The translations under genes and the position numbers were made by a program. From Lachnospiraceae bacterium (GTDB lineage Bacteria; Bacillota; Clostridia; Lachnospirales; Lachnospiraceae), in assembly GCA_020860755.1 (NCBI GenBank), contig JAJBTQ010000033.1:1-64000 (forward strand): 64,000 bases of DNA, written 5' to 3'. The notes below the pieces were generated by a model, which made no database searches, was not told where the DNA came from, and saw only the letters and a list, made by a program, of their open reading frames with translations. This document shows positions 47,146 through 56,200 of this stretch, piece by piece; the first letter of the stretch is position 1; every line of letters begins with the position of its first letter.

Positions 47146-47154
47146 TGATATAAT
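47146..47154 (+). promoter_or_regulatory. Extended -10 promoter of the methyltransferase gene
   Basis: TGA-TATAAT, a consensus extended -10. The -35 at proper spacing (TACTCA) is poor, which fits dependence on a factor binding the repeats at 47089-47134. Confidence 0.6.
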
Positions 47155-47219
47155 CAGATGGTCAACAAAAAAGCAACAGATAGGATCAAACAGATTTTTG
47201 CGAAAGGAAATAAGAGATT

Positions 47220-47996
47220 ATGGCAAGCAACATCAAGGAAATACACGAATCATTTGCGCAGCAGGCAGAGACGTTTGACACCACACCGATGAATGTGTCC
47301 CGTCGTGAACACATGGCTCACATGATCGGGATGCTCTCTCCGCTTGACGAAGACAGCATCCTGGAAGTGGCTGCGGGAACCTGTGCCTGCGGACGGGAAT
47401 TGGCAGAGACTGCCGCTGCCGTCACCTGTCTGGATACCACTCCGGAAATGCTGGAGGTCGGGAAACAGGAGGCTTTTAAGAAAAACCTGGCAAATATGGT
47501 GTTTGTAGTCGGGGATGCCGGGGCGCTCCCGTTTTTGGAAGGAAGCTTTGATATGACCCTCTGCCGCCTCGCATTCCACCATATCCCGGAATATGAGAAG
47601 CCGTTTTCAGAGATGGTCCGCGTGCTTAAGCCGGGCGGACGTCTGGTGCTGGTCGATCTGGCAGCGCCGGAGGAATCCCTGCGTCAGGTAAAGGACGAAC
47701 TGGAGACGATCCGGGACCCGTCCCATGCAAAAACGCTCAGCCGGGAGGAAATGCTTGCTCTTTTTAAAAAAGAAGACCTCTCCGTCATCAGCTGTGATCA
47801 GAAGGATCTACCCGTTTCTCTTGATGATTGGCTCGATGTGACAAAAGTCTCCCCAGAGGTCGCCGAAGAGATCACTCAGAAACTGTGCGATGAGATGGCA
47901 GGCGGTGCAAAGACCGGATTTGACCCTTACGATAAGGACGGAACGATCTTCTTTGACCAGCACTGGGTGACGATCGTCGGAACAAAACCGGAGTAG
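47220..47996 (+). CDS. SAM-dependent class I methyltransferase
   Basis: A 258-residue UbiE-like methyltransferase with motif I VAAGTCACGRELA (about residue 45), the acid end of motif II near CLDTTPEML, GDAGALPF and MVRVLKPGGRLVLVDL. The substrate is not known; this fold in Firmicutes includes menaquinone, arsenite and small-molecule methyltransferases. The start has AAGGAAATAAGAG. The downstream MFS gene converges on it with 12 bases between. Confidence 0.87.
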   Translation: MASNIKEIHESFAQQAETFDTTPMNVSRREHMAHMIGMLSPLDEDSILEVAAGTCACGRELAETAAAVTCLDTTPEMLEVGKQEAFKKNLANMVFVVGDAGALPFLEGSFDMTLCRLAFHHIPEYEKPFSEMVRVLKPGGRLVLVDLAAPEESLRQVKDELETIRDPSHAKTLSREEMLALFKKEDLSVISCDQKDLPVSLDDWLDVTKVSPEVAEEITQKLCDEMAGGAKTGFDPYDKDGTIFFDQHWVTIVGTKPE

Positions 47997-48008
47997 TTTT
48001 AAAACAGC

Positions 48009-49427
48009 TTAAACGATCTGTTCCTGTGGTTTTCTGTTCTTTCCCGTCCCCCACAGCGCCAATACGATCAGGACAATATCCGAGATCAGCATACCGAAAA
48101 ATGCCATATTGACTCCGTGCATGGACGAGGGCGAGGGGACAAGTGTATCCACGCCGTAGTTTACGGACGCGATCGTCATGACCGCCACAAAGATCGCTGT
48201 TCCGAGCGATCCCGCGATCGTTCGCAGAGAGGTCAAAAGTGCCGTGGCATGGGACGTCATTGCAAGGCTGACCGTGCTGGCACCCCAGGTGACTAACGGC
48301 ATCAGCATAAATGCTGTGGCGGCATTTCGGATAATGTTCAGTACAAGCGCCACCCACAGCCCGGTGTCGATCGTAACAAAGATCATCAGACCGTTGCTGA
48401 TAAGCAGCCCGACGGCACCGGTGACAAACAGCACCCGCATTCCCAGTTTATCATAGATCCTGCCGGCAAACGGACTGACGATCACTGAAGCCAGCGATCC
48501 CGGCAGAGTGATAAGCCCAGCAATGGTCGCGGACATGCCCAGCGCCTGTTGGACATAGAGCGGCAAAATGACAGTTCCGCCATAGACGTTTAGATAAAGC
48601 AGCATGCTTCCGATCACACTGACCGCATAATCCCTGTTTTTTAGAATCCGTACATCCAAAAACGGCTTGTCTATGTGCAGCTGCCTTGTAGAAAAGACCG
48701 CAGCGAACACAATTCCGATGATCAGGGGAAGCAGGACCATCACACTCCCAAAACTATACGTACCGATATTGCCAATACCGAGTGTGATCCCGCCGAAGGC
48801 AAGCGCGCTCATGATAAACGAAGATATATCGAACTTTTTCTTTTCCGTCTCCAGCACATTGGAAAAGACAAGCAGGCAGTAAACAAAAGAGATGATCATG
48901 ATGATCATTACGAGGAAAAAGATCATCCTCCAGCCAACGGTATCCACCAGCACTCCCGCAAGGGTCGGTGCGATCACGGGGGCCGCTCCGATGGAGAGAC
49001 CGTACCACCCCATCGCGGTTCCCTTTTTTTCTGCCGGAAAGATTGACAGGATGATCACCTGAGCCATAGAGGTCAGCATGCCTCCGCCGGAGGCCTGCAT
49101 CACCCGCCCGAACATCATCATCGGAAAGTTTACTGCCAGCCCGGAGACCAGGAGTCCTGCGATAAAGATCGCGATCGCCGTCGAGTAAAGGTTTTTTGTC
49201 GGAAACCGGGTGATCAAAAATGCGGAGAGCGGCATGACGATCGCCATCACGAGGGAATATCCGCTCGTAAGCCACTGCCCTGTCGTGACCGGGACATTTA
49301 AGTCCTCCGTGATCGGCAGCATCGCCGTGGTCAGCGCCGTCGCCAGCAGCGAAGACGCGATACAGCTGATCACGATATTGACAAAGATCAATCTTCTTTT
49401 CCGTTCTGACACTGCAGCCTGTTCCAT
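48009..49427 (-). CDS. MFS drug efflux transporter, DHA2 (EmrB/QacA) type
   Basis: A 472-residue transporter with about 14 hydrophobic helices. The early LLATALTTAMLPITEDLNVPVTTGQWLTSGYSL and the motif GRVMQASGGGMLTSM are typical of drug:H+ antiporters of this group. The MarR gene upstream on the same strand is the likely repressor. AGGAG precedes the ATG; four 16-bp repeats lie between the two genes. Confidence 0.9.
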   Translation of the reverse strand: MEQAAVSERKRRLIFVNIVISCIASSLLATALTTAMLPITEDLNVPVTTGQWLTSGYSLVMAIVMPLSAFLITRFPTKNLYSTAIAIFIAGLLVSGLAVNFPMMMFGRVMQASGGGMLTSMAQVIILSIFPAEKKGTAMGWYGLSIGAAPVIAPTLAGVLVDTVGWRMIFFLVMIIMIISFVYCLLVFSNVLETEKKKFDISSFIMSALAFGGITLGIGNIGTYSFGSVMVLLPLIIGIVFAAVFSTRQLHIDKPFLDVRILKNRDYAVSVIGSMLLYLNVYGGTVILPLYVQQALGMSATIAGLITLPGSLASVIVSPFAGRIYDKLGMRVLFVTGAVGLLISNGLMIFVTIDTGLWVALVLNIIRNAATAFMLMPLVTWGASTVSLAMTSHATALLTSLRTIAGSLGTAIFVAVMTIASVNYGVDTLVPSPSSMHGVNMAFFGMLISDIVLIVLALWGTGKNRKPQEQIV

Positions 49428-49441
49428 CTTAAAATTCTCCT

Positions 49442-49505
49442 GTGACTCTTTTATCCGGTGACTCTTTTATCCGGTAGTTCTTTCATTCAATGACTCTTTA
49501 ATCCT
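49442..49505. repeat. Four tandem 16-bp units between marR and the MFS gene
   Basis: GTGACTCTTTTATCCG occurs exactly twice (49442-49457, 49458-49473). A degenerate unit (9/16) and a third good copy (13/16) at 49490-49505 follow in phase. The last overlaps the marR stop codon, so the expansion began inside coding DNA. Confidence 0.75.
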
Positions 49506-49908
49506 GTGATATCTTCTCATGAATGCGGATAAGGGATCTTGTGTCATCCTCTCCCAGATCCTGCAGAACCTTGCTTACGCTGTCAAGAACCTCCCTTTGA
49601 CGCTCCAAAAAGATCTCCTCCCCGAGATCTGTCATCGCGACAAGGGTCTTCCGGTTGTCTGACTGATCCGAAAGACGGCAGATCCAGCCCTTTTTCTCCA
49701 TATTGTTTAAGAGCACGGCCACACGGGCAGAACTGACTGCCATCACTTTGCCGATATCCTTGGGATTCGCTTCTTGCCCCGTTTCGTGCAGATACCCGAG
49801 GGCAAAGATCTCCCCCTGCGTATAGCCATCCATCTGCTGCATCGCCTTAAGCCGGTTCAGTTTCGCCTGAATGCGCAGCAACTCGATTGCCGCTGCCTTA
49901 TAATCCAT
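49498..49908 (-). CDS. MarR-family transcriptional regulator
   Basis: A 136-residue winged-helix regulator. KDIGKVMAVSSARVAVLLNNMEKKGWI is the recognition region and LSDQSDNRKTLVAMTDLGEEIF the wing. It likely represses itself and the MFS efflux gene 70 bases downstream, with release by a toxic ligand. GGAG stands before the ATG. A short dyad, GCTA-N7-TAGC at 49931-49945, lies just downstream of its predicted start and could be the operator. Confidence 0.9.
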   Translation of the reverse strand: MDYKAAAIELLRIQAKLNRLKAMQQMDGYTQGEIFALGYLHETGQEANPKDIGKVMAVSSARVAVLLNNMEKKGWICRLSDQSDNRKTLVAMTDLGEEIFLERQREVLDSVSKVLQDLGEDDTRSLIRIHEKISQD

Positions 49909-49946
49909 ACCAAATCTCCTTTTTTATTTTGCTAACCCCGCTAGCT

Positions 49947-49975
49947 TTTATATCACAAATTTCTTTGGATTGCAA
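49947..49975 (-). promoter_or_regulatory. Promoter of marR
   Basis: Minus strand TTGCAA (49970-49975), 17 bases, TATAAA (49947-49952). Confidence 0.65.
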
Positions 49976-49992
49976 GACCAAAATCGAATTTG

Positions 49993-50019
49993 TTAGCACT
50001 CTTCCAAAAAGAGTGCTAA
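49993..50019. promoter_or_regulatory. CIRCE element (HrcA operator)
   Basis: TTAGCACTC-N9-GAGTGCTAA, a perfect match to the CIRCE consensus. It ends 7 bases before the -35 of the htpG promoter. HrcA binding here would place htpG in the heat-shock regulon that normally contains groESL and dnaK. Confidence 0.95.
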
Positions 50020-50026
50020 TTTTCTA

Positions 50027-50055
50027 TTGACTTTTGCACTCTGCGGATTTATACT
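50027..50055 (+). promoter_or_regulatory. Promoter of htpG
   Basis: TTGACT (50027-50032), 17 bases, TATACT (50050-50055), with CIRCE just upstream. The leader is about 70 bases. Confidence 0.8.
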
Positions 50056-50134
50056 TTATTTAGTAAGAAAATTCCGCAAAAGTACGGATATTTTTTTGCG
50101 ATAAAATATAAATTTATGAACAGGAGTGATAACT

Positions 50135-52243
50135 ATGACAACAAGACAGGGAAGTCTTTCCATTAACAGTGAAAACATTTTTCCGATCATTAAAAAGTGG
50201 CTCTACTCCGACCGTGACATCTTCTATCGCGAGATGGTCTCGAACGGATGCGATGCCATTACGAAATTAAAGAAACTTGACATGATGGGCGAATATCCGC
50301 TCCCGGACGACTATGAGCCGAAGGTGGAGATCCGTGTAAATCCCAACGATAAGACTATCAAGGTCATCGACAACGGTCTCGGTATGACTGCGGATGAGCT
50401 GGATGAGTACATCAACCAGATCGCGTTCTCCGGAGCCGCGGATTTCCTTGAAAAATATAAAGACAAAGCCAACGATGACCAGATCATCGGTCATTTCGGC
50501 CTGGGCTTCTACTCCGCCTTTATGGTGGCGGATGAGGTGCACATCGACACGCTCTCCTGGCAGAAGGATGCCGCGCCGGTACACTGGAGCTGCGACGGCG
50601 GGACGGAGTTTGAGATGGGCGACGGGGACCGCGGTGAAGTCGGGACCACGATCACGCTGTTCTTAAATGAGGACTGCCTGGAGTTCTGCAATGAGTACCG
50701 TGCAAGGGAAGTTCTGGACAAGTACTGCTCTTTCATGCCGATCCCCATCTATCTCGTCAACGAAACTGCCGAGCCTCAGTACGAGACGATCCTCCCGGAG
50801 GAAAAGACAGAGAAGGATGTAGTCGTGGAGACGATCGTGGAAGAAGCCAAGATGGAGGAGCGCGAAAACGAGGACGGCGAGAAGGAATACGTCGAGGTGT
50901 CTCCGCGGACAGAAAAGTTAAAAATTGAAAAACGCCCCGTACCGATCAACGACACGGAGCCGCTTTGGACAAAGCAGCCCGGCGACTGCACGGAGGAGGA
51001 GTACAAGACCTTTTACCGCGAAGTGTTTCGGGATTACAGAGAGCCTCTGTTCTGGATCCACTTAAACATGGACTATCCGTTCAATTTAAAAGGCATCCTG
51101 TACTTTCCGAAGATCAACACCGAGTATGACTCCATCGAAGGCGTCATAAAGCTTTACAACAACCAGGTGTTTATCGCAGACAATATCAAAGAAGTCATCC
51201 CGGAGTTTTTGATGCTCTTAAAAGGAGTCATCGACTGCCCGGATTTGCCGCTCAATGTCTCGAGAAGCGCGCTTCAAAATGACGGCTTTGTACAGAAGAT
51301 CTCTGAGTACATCACCAAGAAAGTGGCGGATAAGCTCATCGGTATGTGCAAGACCGAAAAGGAAGACTACGAAAAATACTGGGACGACATCAGCCCGTTC
51401 ATCAAGTACGGCTGCTTGAGGGACGAAAAGTTCTGCGACCGCATGAACGACTATATCCTCTTTAAGGATATCAACGGCCAGTACCTCACTCTTCCGGAAC
51501 TGCTCGCTGCCGAGGAGGAATCCGAAGCGGAGAATGCCGGGGAAGATGACGGAGAGGCAGCGGAAGACGTGGAAGATGCCACCCCGGATGAGAGCGCCGA
51601 TGAGGGCGGATCAGAGGAGGAGGACGAGTACAAAGATACCCGCGAAACGGTATACTATGTTACGGATGTCAACCAGCAGGGTCAGTACATCCGTATGTTT
51701 AAGGAAGCCGGCATGGATGCGGTCATCTTGGACCACTCGATCGATACCTCTTTCATCACCCAGCTGGAGCAGCGCAATCAGCATTATAAATTCATGCGAA
51801 TCGATGCGGATATGACGGGCGCGTTAAAAGAGGAAGTCTCCGAAGACGACTTAAAAGATGCGCTTGATGCGCTGACCGAGACGTTCCGCAAAGCACTTGG
51901 CAAAGAGGATCTGAATGTACAGGTGGAAAAATTAAAAGACTCCTCCGTGGCATCCGTGATCACGCTCTCCGAGGAGGGACGGCGCATGCAGGACATGATG
52001 AAGATGTACAGCATGAACGGCATGGACCCCTCCATGTTTGGCGGAGACGAGACGCTTATCTTAAATGTGAGCAACCCGCTGGTAAACTACATCCTCGAGC
52101 ACGGGGACGGCGAGCATGTTCCGATATTCTGCAAGCAGCTCTATGACCTGGCCATGCTGGCCAACCAGCCTCTGGCTCCTGAAGCCATGACGGAGTTCGT
52201 AAACCGGAGCAATGAGATCATGATGATCCTCGCGGAAGAATAA
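50135..52243 (+). CDS. htpG: Hsp90-family chaperone HtpG with two charged insertions
   Basis: ATP-driven chaperone of 702 residues, longer than the usual 620-640. The N-terminal GHKL ATPase has NGCDAITK, DNGLGM and GHFGLGFYS; the middle domain has the catalytic-loop region LNVSRSALQND. Two extras stand out: a charged segment of about 60 residues between N-terminal and middle domains (about 212-275), where bacterial proteins normally have little linker, and a very acidic stretch (about 455-500) before the C-terminal region. The ATG has AGGAG nine bases upstream; a GTG three codons earlier is too close to the site. Confidence 0.95.
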   Translation: MTTRQGSLSINSENIFPIIKKWLYSDRDIFYREMVSNGCDAITKLKKLDMMGEYPLPDDYEPKVEIRVNPNDKTIKVIDNGLGMTADELDEYINQIAFSGAADFLEKYKDKANDDQIIGHFGLGFYSAFMVADEVHIDTLSWQKDAAPVHWSCDGGTEFEMGDGDRGEVGTTITLFLNEDCLEFCNEYRAREVLDKYCSFMPIPIYLVNETAEPQYETILPEEKTEKDVVVETIVEEAKMEERENEDGEKEYVEVSPRTEKLKIEKRPVPINDTEPLWTKQPGDCTEEEYKTFYREVFRDYREPLFWIHLNMDYPFNLKGILYFPKINTEYDSIEGVIKLYNNQVFIADNIKEVIPEFLMLLKGVIDCPDLPLNVSRSALQNDGFVQKISEYITKKVADKLIGMCKTEKEDYEKYWDDISPFIKYGCLRDEKFCDRMNDYILFKDINGQYLTLPELLAAEEESEAENAGEDDGEAAEDVEDATPDESADEGGSEEEDEYKDTRETVYYVTDVNQQGQYIRMFKEAGMDAVILDHSIDTSFITQLEQRNQHYKFMRIDADMTGALKEEVSEDDLKDALDALTETFRKALGKEDLNVQVEKLKDSSVASVITLSEEGRRMQDMMKMYSMNGMDPSMFGGDETLILNVSNPLVNYILEHGDGEHVPIFCKQLYDLAMLANQPLAPEAMTEFVNRSNEIMMILAEE

Positions 52244-52261
52244 GCAGATATAAAAAACACG

Positions 52262-52315
52262 ATCCTCCCAAAGCGGACGGCAAAACTGCCGGATCCGCTG
52301 CGGGAGGATTTTTTA
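52262..52315 (+). terminator. Terminator of htpG
   Basis: Long stem ATCCTCCC...GGGAGGAT with an inner GCGGACGGC / GCCGGATCCGC hairpin, followed by TTTTTT. Confidence 0.92.
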
Positions 52316-52363
52316 TTGCTCTTGACTGCACAACTGCACACGTTCGGGCTTTCAAGGTTATCT

Positions 52364-52627
52364 TTAAGCGAGAATGACAAGATACCGACCATCCGGAAGG
52401 CAGAAAACCTCTTCCGCTTCCTCAAAGTCTTTCTTTGTCATCCCTGAGATGTCGGCGCCTGCGTCGTCAAAGTACTGCCGCACCTCTTTGATGTTGTCGC
52501 AGACTGCCGCAAAACAGATCTCTAAGAACTCTTCCGCCTCTTCCGGTGTCTCTGCCACCGGTTCGGGAAACAGCTGAAGCTGGTGCTTTAAAAACTCCTG
52601 AATACACATCTCATCGTACTCATTCAT
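52364..52627 (-). CDS. Small acidic conserved protein after maf
   Basis: An 87-residue acidic cytosolic protein (MNEYDEMCIQEFLKHQLQLF at the start) with several Glu/Asp-rich helices and no membrane segment. Its ATG overlaps the maf stop (ATGA), so it is translated in step with maf. I do not recognise the family. Confidence 0.65.
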   Translation of the reverse strand: MNEYDEMCIQEFLKHQLQLFPEPVAETPEEAEEFLEICFAAVCDNIKEVRQYFDDAGADISGMTKKDFEEAEEVFCLPDGRYLVILA

Positions 52628-53208
52628 ATTATAAATCCCCTTTCTTTCATCTCCTGATAAAGCCGTGCGACGGGCAGTCCTACCACATTATTGTAATCAC
52701 CCCGGATGCCCCGGATATATTTGCCGCAGCCGCTCTGGATCCCATAGGCGCCGGCTTTGTCCATCGGATCACCACTTTTGATGTAAGCCTCGATCTCCTT
52801 CCCGGTCATGGGATAAAAGAGCACCTCTGTCCTCTCATAAAACGCGTCGGTTTCCACCTGATCCTCCCGCATAAGGAGCAGACACACTCCGGTGTATACG
52901 AAGTGGCTGTCTCCGGACAATCCTCTCAGCATGCGGCAGGCATCCGCCTCATCCCGGGGCTTTCCCAGGATCCGTCCGTCGTGCACGACAATGGTATCTG
53001 CGCCGATGATCAGAGTCTCCACGCCGGCATTGCCGGTTTTATCCGCCACCGCCCGAGCTTTCTGCGAAGCCAGCTCCGTCACGATCTCTGGGGGAATCTT
53101 ATTTGGAATGAACTCCTCCGCGTCGGATGGAATCACTTCAAATTCAGTCACAATTTGTTTCAGAAGTTCCCTGCGCCGCGGGGACGCAGAGGCAAGTATG
53201 ATCTTCAT
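52624..53208 (-). CDS. maf: Maf-family nucleoside triphosphate pyrophosphatase
   Basis: House-cleaning pyrophosphatase of 194 residues, hydrolysing dTTP/UTP or modified nucleotides and linked to septum control. The N-terminal SASPRRRELL is the nucleotide-binding signature; GADTIVVHDGRILGKP and AGAYGIQSGCGKYI follow. GAGGATAT precedes the ATG. It is 22 bases after addA. Confidence 0.94.
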   Translation of the reverse strand: MKIILASASPRRRELLKQIVTEFEVIPSDAEEFIPNKIPPEIVTELASQKARAVADKTGNAGVETLIIGADTIVVHDGRILGKPRDEADACRMLRGLSGDSHFVYTGVCLLLMREDQVETDAFYERTEVLFYPMTGKEIEAYIKSGDPMDKAGAYGIQSGCGKYIRGIRGDYNNVVGLPVARLYQEMKERGFII

Positions 53209-53230
53209 AGATATATCCTCTTTGCTCGCA

Positions 53231-56200
53231 TCATTCTTTTTGCGGAGAAATGCTTATCACCTGATCCAGGCAAAACGAGTAGATCAGAATCTCTTTTACT
53301 CCCTTACCATCAAACCTTCGTCCGAGTGCCTCCGCATAGAGCAAAAGCTGCGCCTCGTACCTCCGGATCAGTTCCTCCGGTCTGTTTACCTGATCTGTCT
53401 TATAGTCCAGCAGGACGATCCCGTCATCCTCCTCCCAAAAGACATCAATGATCCCCTGGATCAACACCTGTTCCGACTGCCCGGCCCCTTCCCGGACGCG
53501 GTCTGCCGGGACAGACATGACAAAGGGCTGCTCCTTTAGGAGCGAGCCGGCGTCGGCCGCCGATTTCATCCGACCGGTCAGGTCAGTACACAGGAACCGG
53601 CCGACCTTGACCGGATCAATAAGCTCTGCCTCCGAGCGCTCCATACGTCCCGCGTCGCAGAGCTGTTTGGCCGCATGTTCCGCCCATTCTCCGGCCTTAA
53701 CCGGATCCGAAAAAGCGGGAACGGAAGAAAAGTCAAGACACTCCATCAGGCGGTGAAACGCTGTCCCGCGAAGCGCACCCCCGTTTTCATCCGGTTCTTT
53801 TATAAACTTCGGTATATAGGGAATCGGCGTCTCTTCCGGGAAGAGCTCCTCTCCCTCATCCTCTTCCAGAACGTCCCTCGCCTCCTCCATGGCGCGGTGC
53901 TTGATCTCGGAGACAGACATTTTCTGCTTTATGCCGCTTGTCCGGTAGGGATACTCCCAGGAAAAACGCCTCGAAAGCTCCTCTAAGAAGTCCGGTTCGA
54001 CTTCGCGAAGCTCATTAAGCAGACTCTCCCGCTCCCGCGCATTGCTTACCTGTCGCCGGGCTGCATCCACAGCCTGCGCTTCCGGTGTCGCAATCTCAAG
54101 CGGATAGGTTCCTCCGCAGCTTAAAAGGGCCGGAAGGATCCAGTCCCAACCTGTCTCGGCATCCATCCGGACGGAGAAATCCAACTTTTGATAAGAAGGT
54201 ACCCCAGCGCTCTCCCGGATGCTGCCGCCCGGCTTCATCCCGGTTATGACGAGCTTCTCCCTTGCGCGCGTTAACGCGACATACAGGATCCTCTGCTCCT
54301 CTCCCAGACTTTCTCTTTGCGCTTCAACGGAAAAGGCCCTGCGGATCAGAGTGTTCGTCTTCACCCTCCGGTCAGCGTCGCACCACTTTAACCCTATCCC
54401 GTAGTTCGGATTGAGGATCATCTGGGTAGTCGAATCCATCCGGTTAAATTTTTTCCCCATCCCTGCCACAAACACAATGGGAAATTCAAGTCCCTTGCTC
54501 TTGTGGATCGTCATTAAGCGGACGGCATTCTCCTGTTCGCTGACCGTCTCCGCCTCTCCGGCATCCAGGTTATTTTCGATGAGTCGGTTAATATATCGTA
54601 CAAAATGGAACAGTCCGTGGTAGCTCGTCTTTTCATAGGCAGCCGCCTTTTCCATCAGCTTGTCCAGGTTCGCTCGTCTTAGCTCGCCTGCCGGCAGCGC
54701 GGCCGCGAGATCACGGTATCCGGTCTCGTCGTAAATCTGCTGGATCAGCGTGTGGATCGGTGTATAGGGGACTCGCTCCCGAAACGAGGAAAGGAAATCC
54801 CAGAAGTGCTGTACCTTGCGTGTCAGGGTCTCATCCGTTTCCGGATCCTGGCCGTTCGCCAGCTTTGCCACACAGGCATAAAACGGGGCGGAATCATCCG
54901 CGCACTTGATCAAAGCCAGCTCCTCGTCTGTAAAGCCACCGATCGGAGACCGCATCACTGCCGCGAGTGGGATATCCTGGCGCGGATTGTCGATAATGCG
55001 CAAAAGAGAGAGAATGACCTGCACTTCCTGTGCAGAAAAATATCCGGTCTTAGAGGAGACCAAAAGCGGAACGCCCTCCCGCTCAAACGCAGTCACAAAC
55101 GCCTGATTCCATCCCTTCATGCTGCGCAGGAGGATCACGACATCGCGATACTCCTTATCGGGCATCTCCTCTTCGAGCATCGTGCGGATCCGCCGTGCGA
55201 TGACCCCGGCTTCCGTGATTTGTTTCTCCTCCCCCTCTACACTCTCTACGAGAATGCATTCCGGGCGGAAGGTTTCCGGATCATCATCCGGATACTCAAG
55301 TCCCCGGGAAAGGGAGGCCTCCTCGTCATATTCAATATTGCCGAGATCCCTGCCCATGATCCTTCCGAAAATATCGTTGACGATCCCAAGGATCTCCTCG
55401 CGGCTTCGGAAATTTTTGTGCAGGTCGATCCGCTGTGTCTCGCTCTCCCCGACGGAAAACATATTATATTTAGACGTAAAAAGCTCGGGTCTGGCCAAAC
55501 GGAAGCGGTAGATGCTCTGCTTGACATCCCCCACCATAAACATGTTCTGCCTGCCCTCAAAACTGCCCGATACAGCGGTAAGGATCGCATCCTGAAGAAA
55601 ATTGCTGTCCTGATACTCGTCTACCATCACCTCCCGGAACTGCGCCTGGTACTCCCCCGCAATCTCGGTGGGCTCTTTTGTCTCGGGGTCCACAAGGATC
55701 TGAAGAGCAAAATGCTCCAGATCCGAAAACTCAAGGATATTCTTTTTTGACTTTTCCCGAGCCAGAAGGTCCGCGAATGCCTTTGTCAGTGTGACGAGCA
55801 TCCGGACCATAGACCCGGTAGATTTTAAAATGTCAAGCTGTGCCGTGACATCCGTTGAAAAATCCTGTTTTATAAGATGACTGACCCAGTCTTTGGCCTG
55901 TTTTCTGGCTTCTTTTACCTCTTCTTTCTTTTCCTCACTGACCTCTTTTCCGGCGGAGGAGGGAAGCCGCATAAATTCGATCGTCCGAAGCGTCTCCTGC
56001 CAGTCCAGTAATCCGCTGCATCCCGCAAGAGCAGTAATCTGCCCGAGATCATCCCGGATCACTGCCTCATAACCCTTCGGTCCGTCCTCTGCCTGCGTGA
56101 GTGCGGCGATCTGCCGGTAACGGCTCTCCATCTCCTCTGCACGCAGATGGAGATAGGACAGATAGTCCCTGACCCACGGCTTTTGTTCCAGGTCTTCAAG

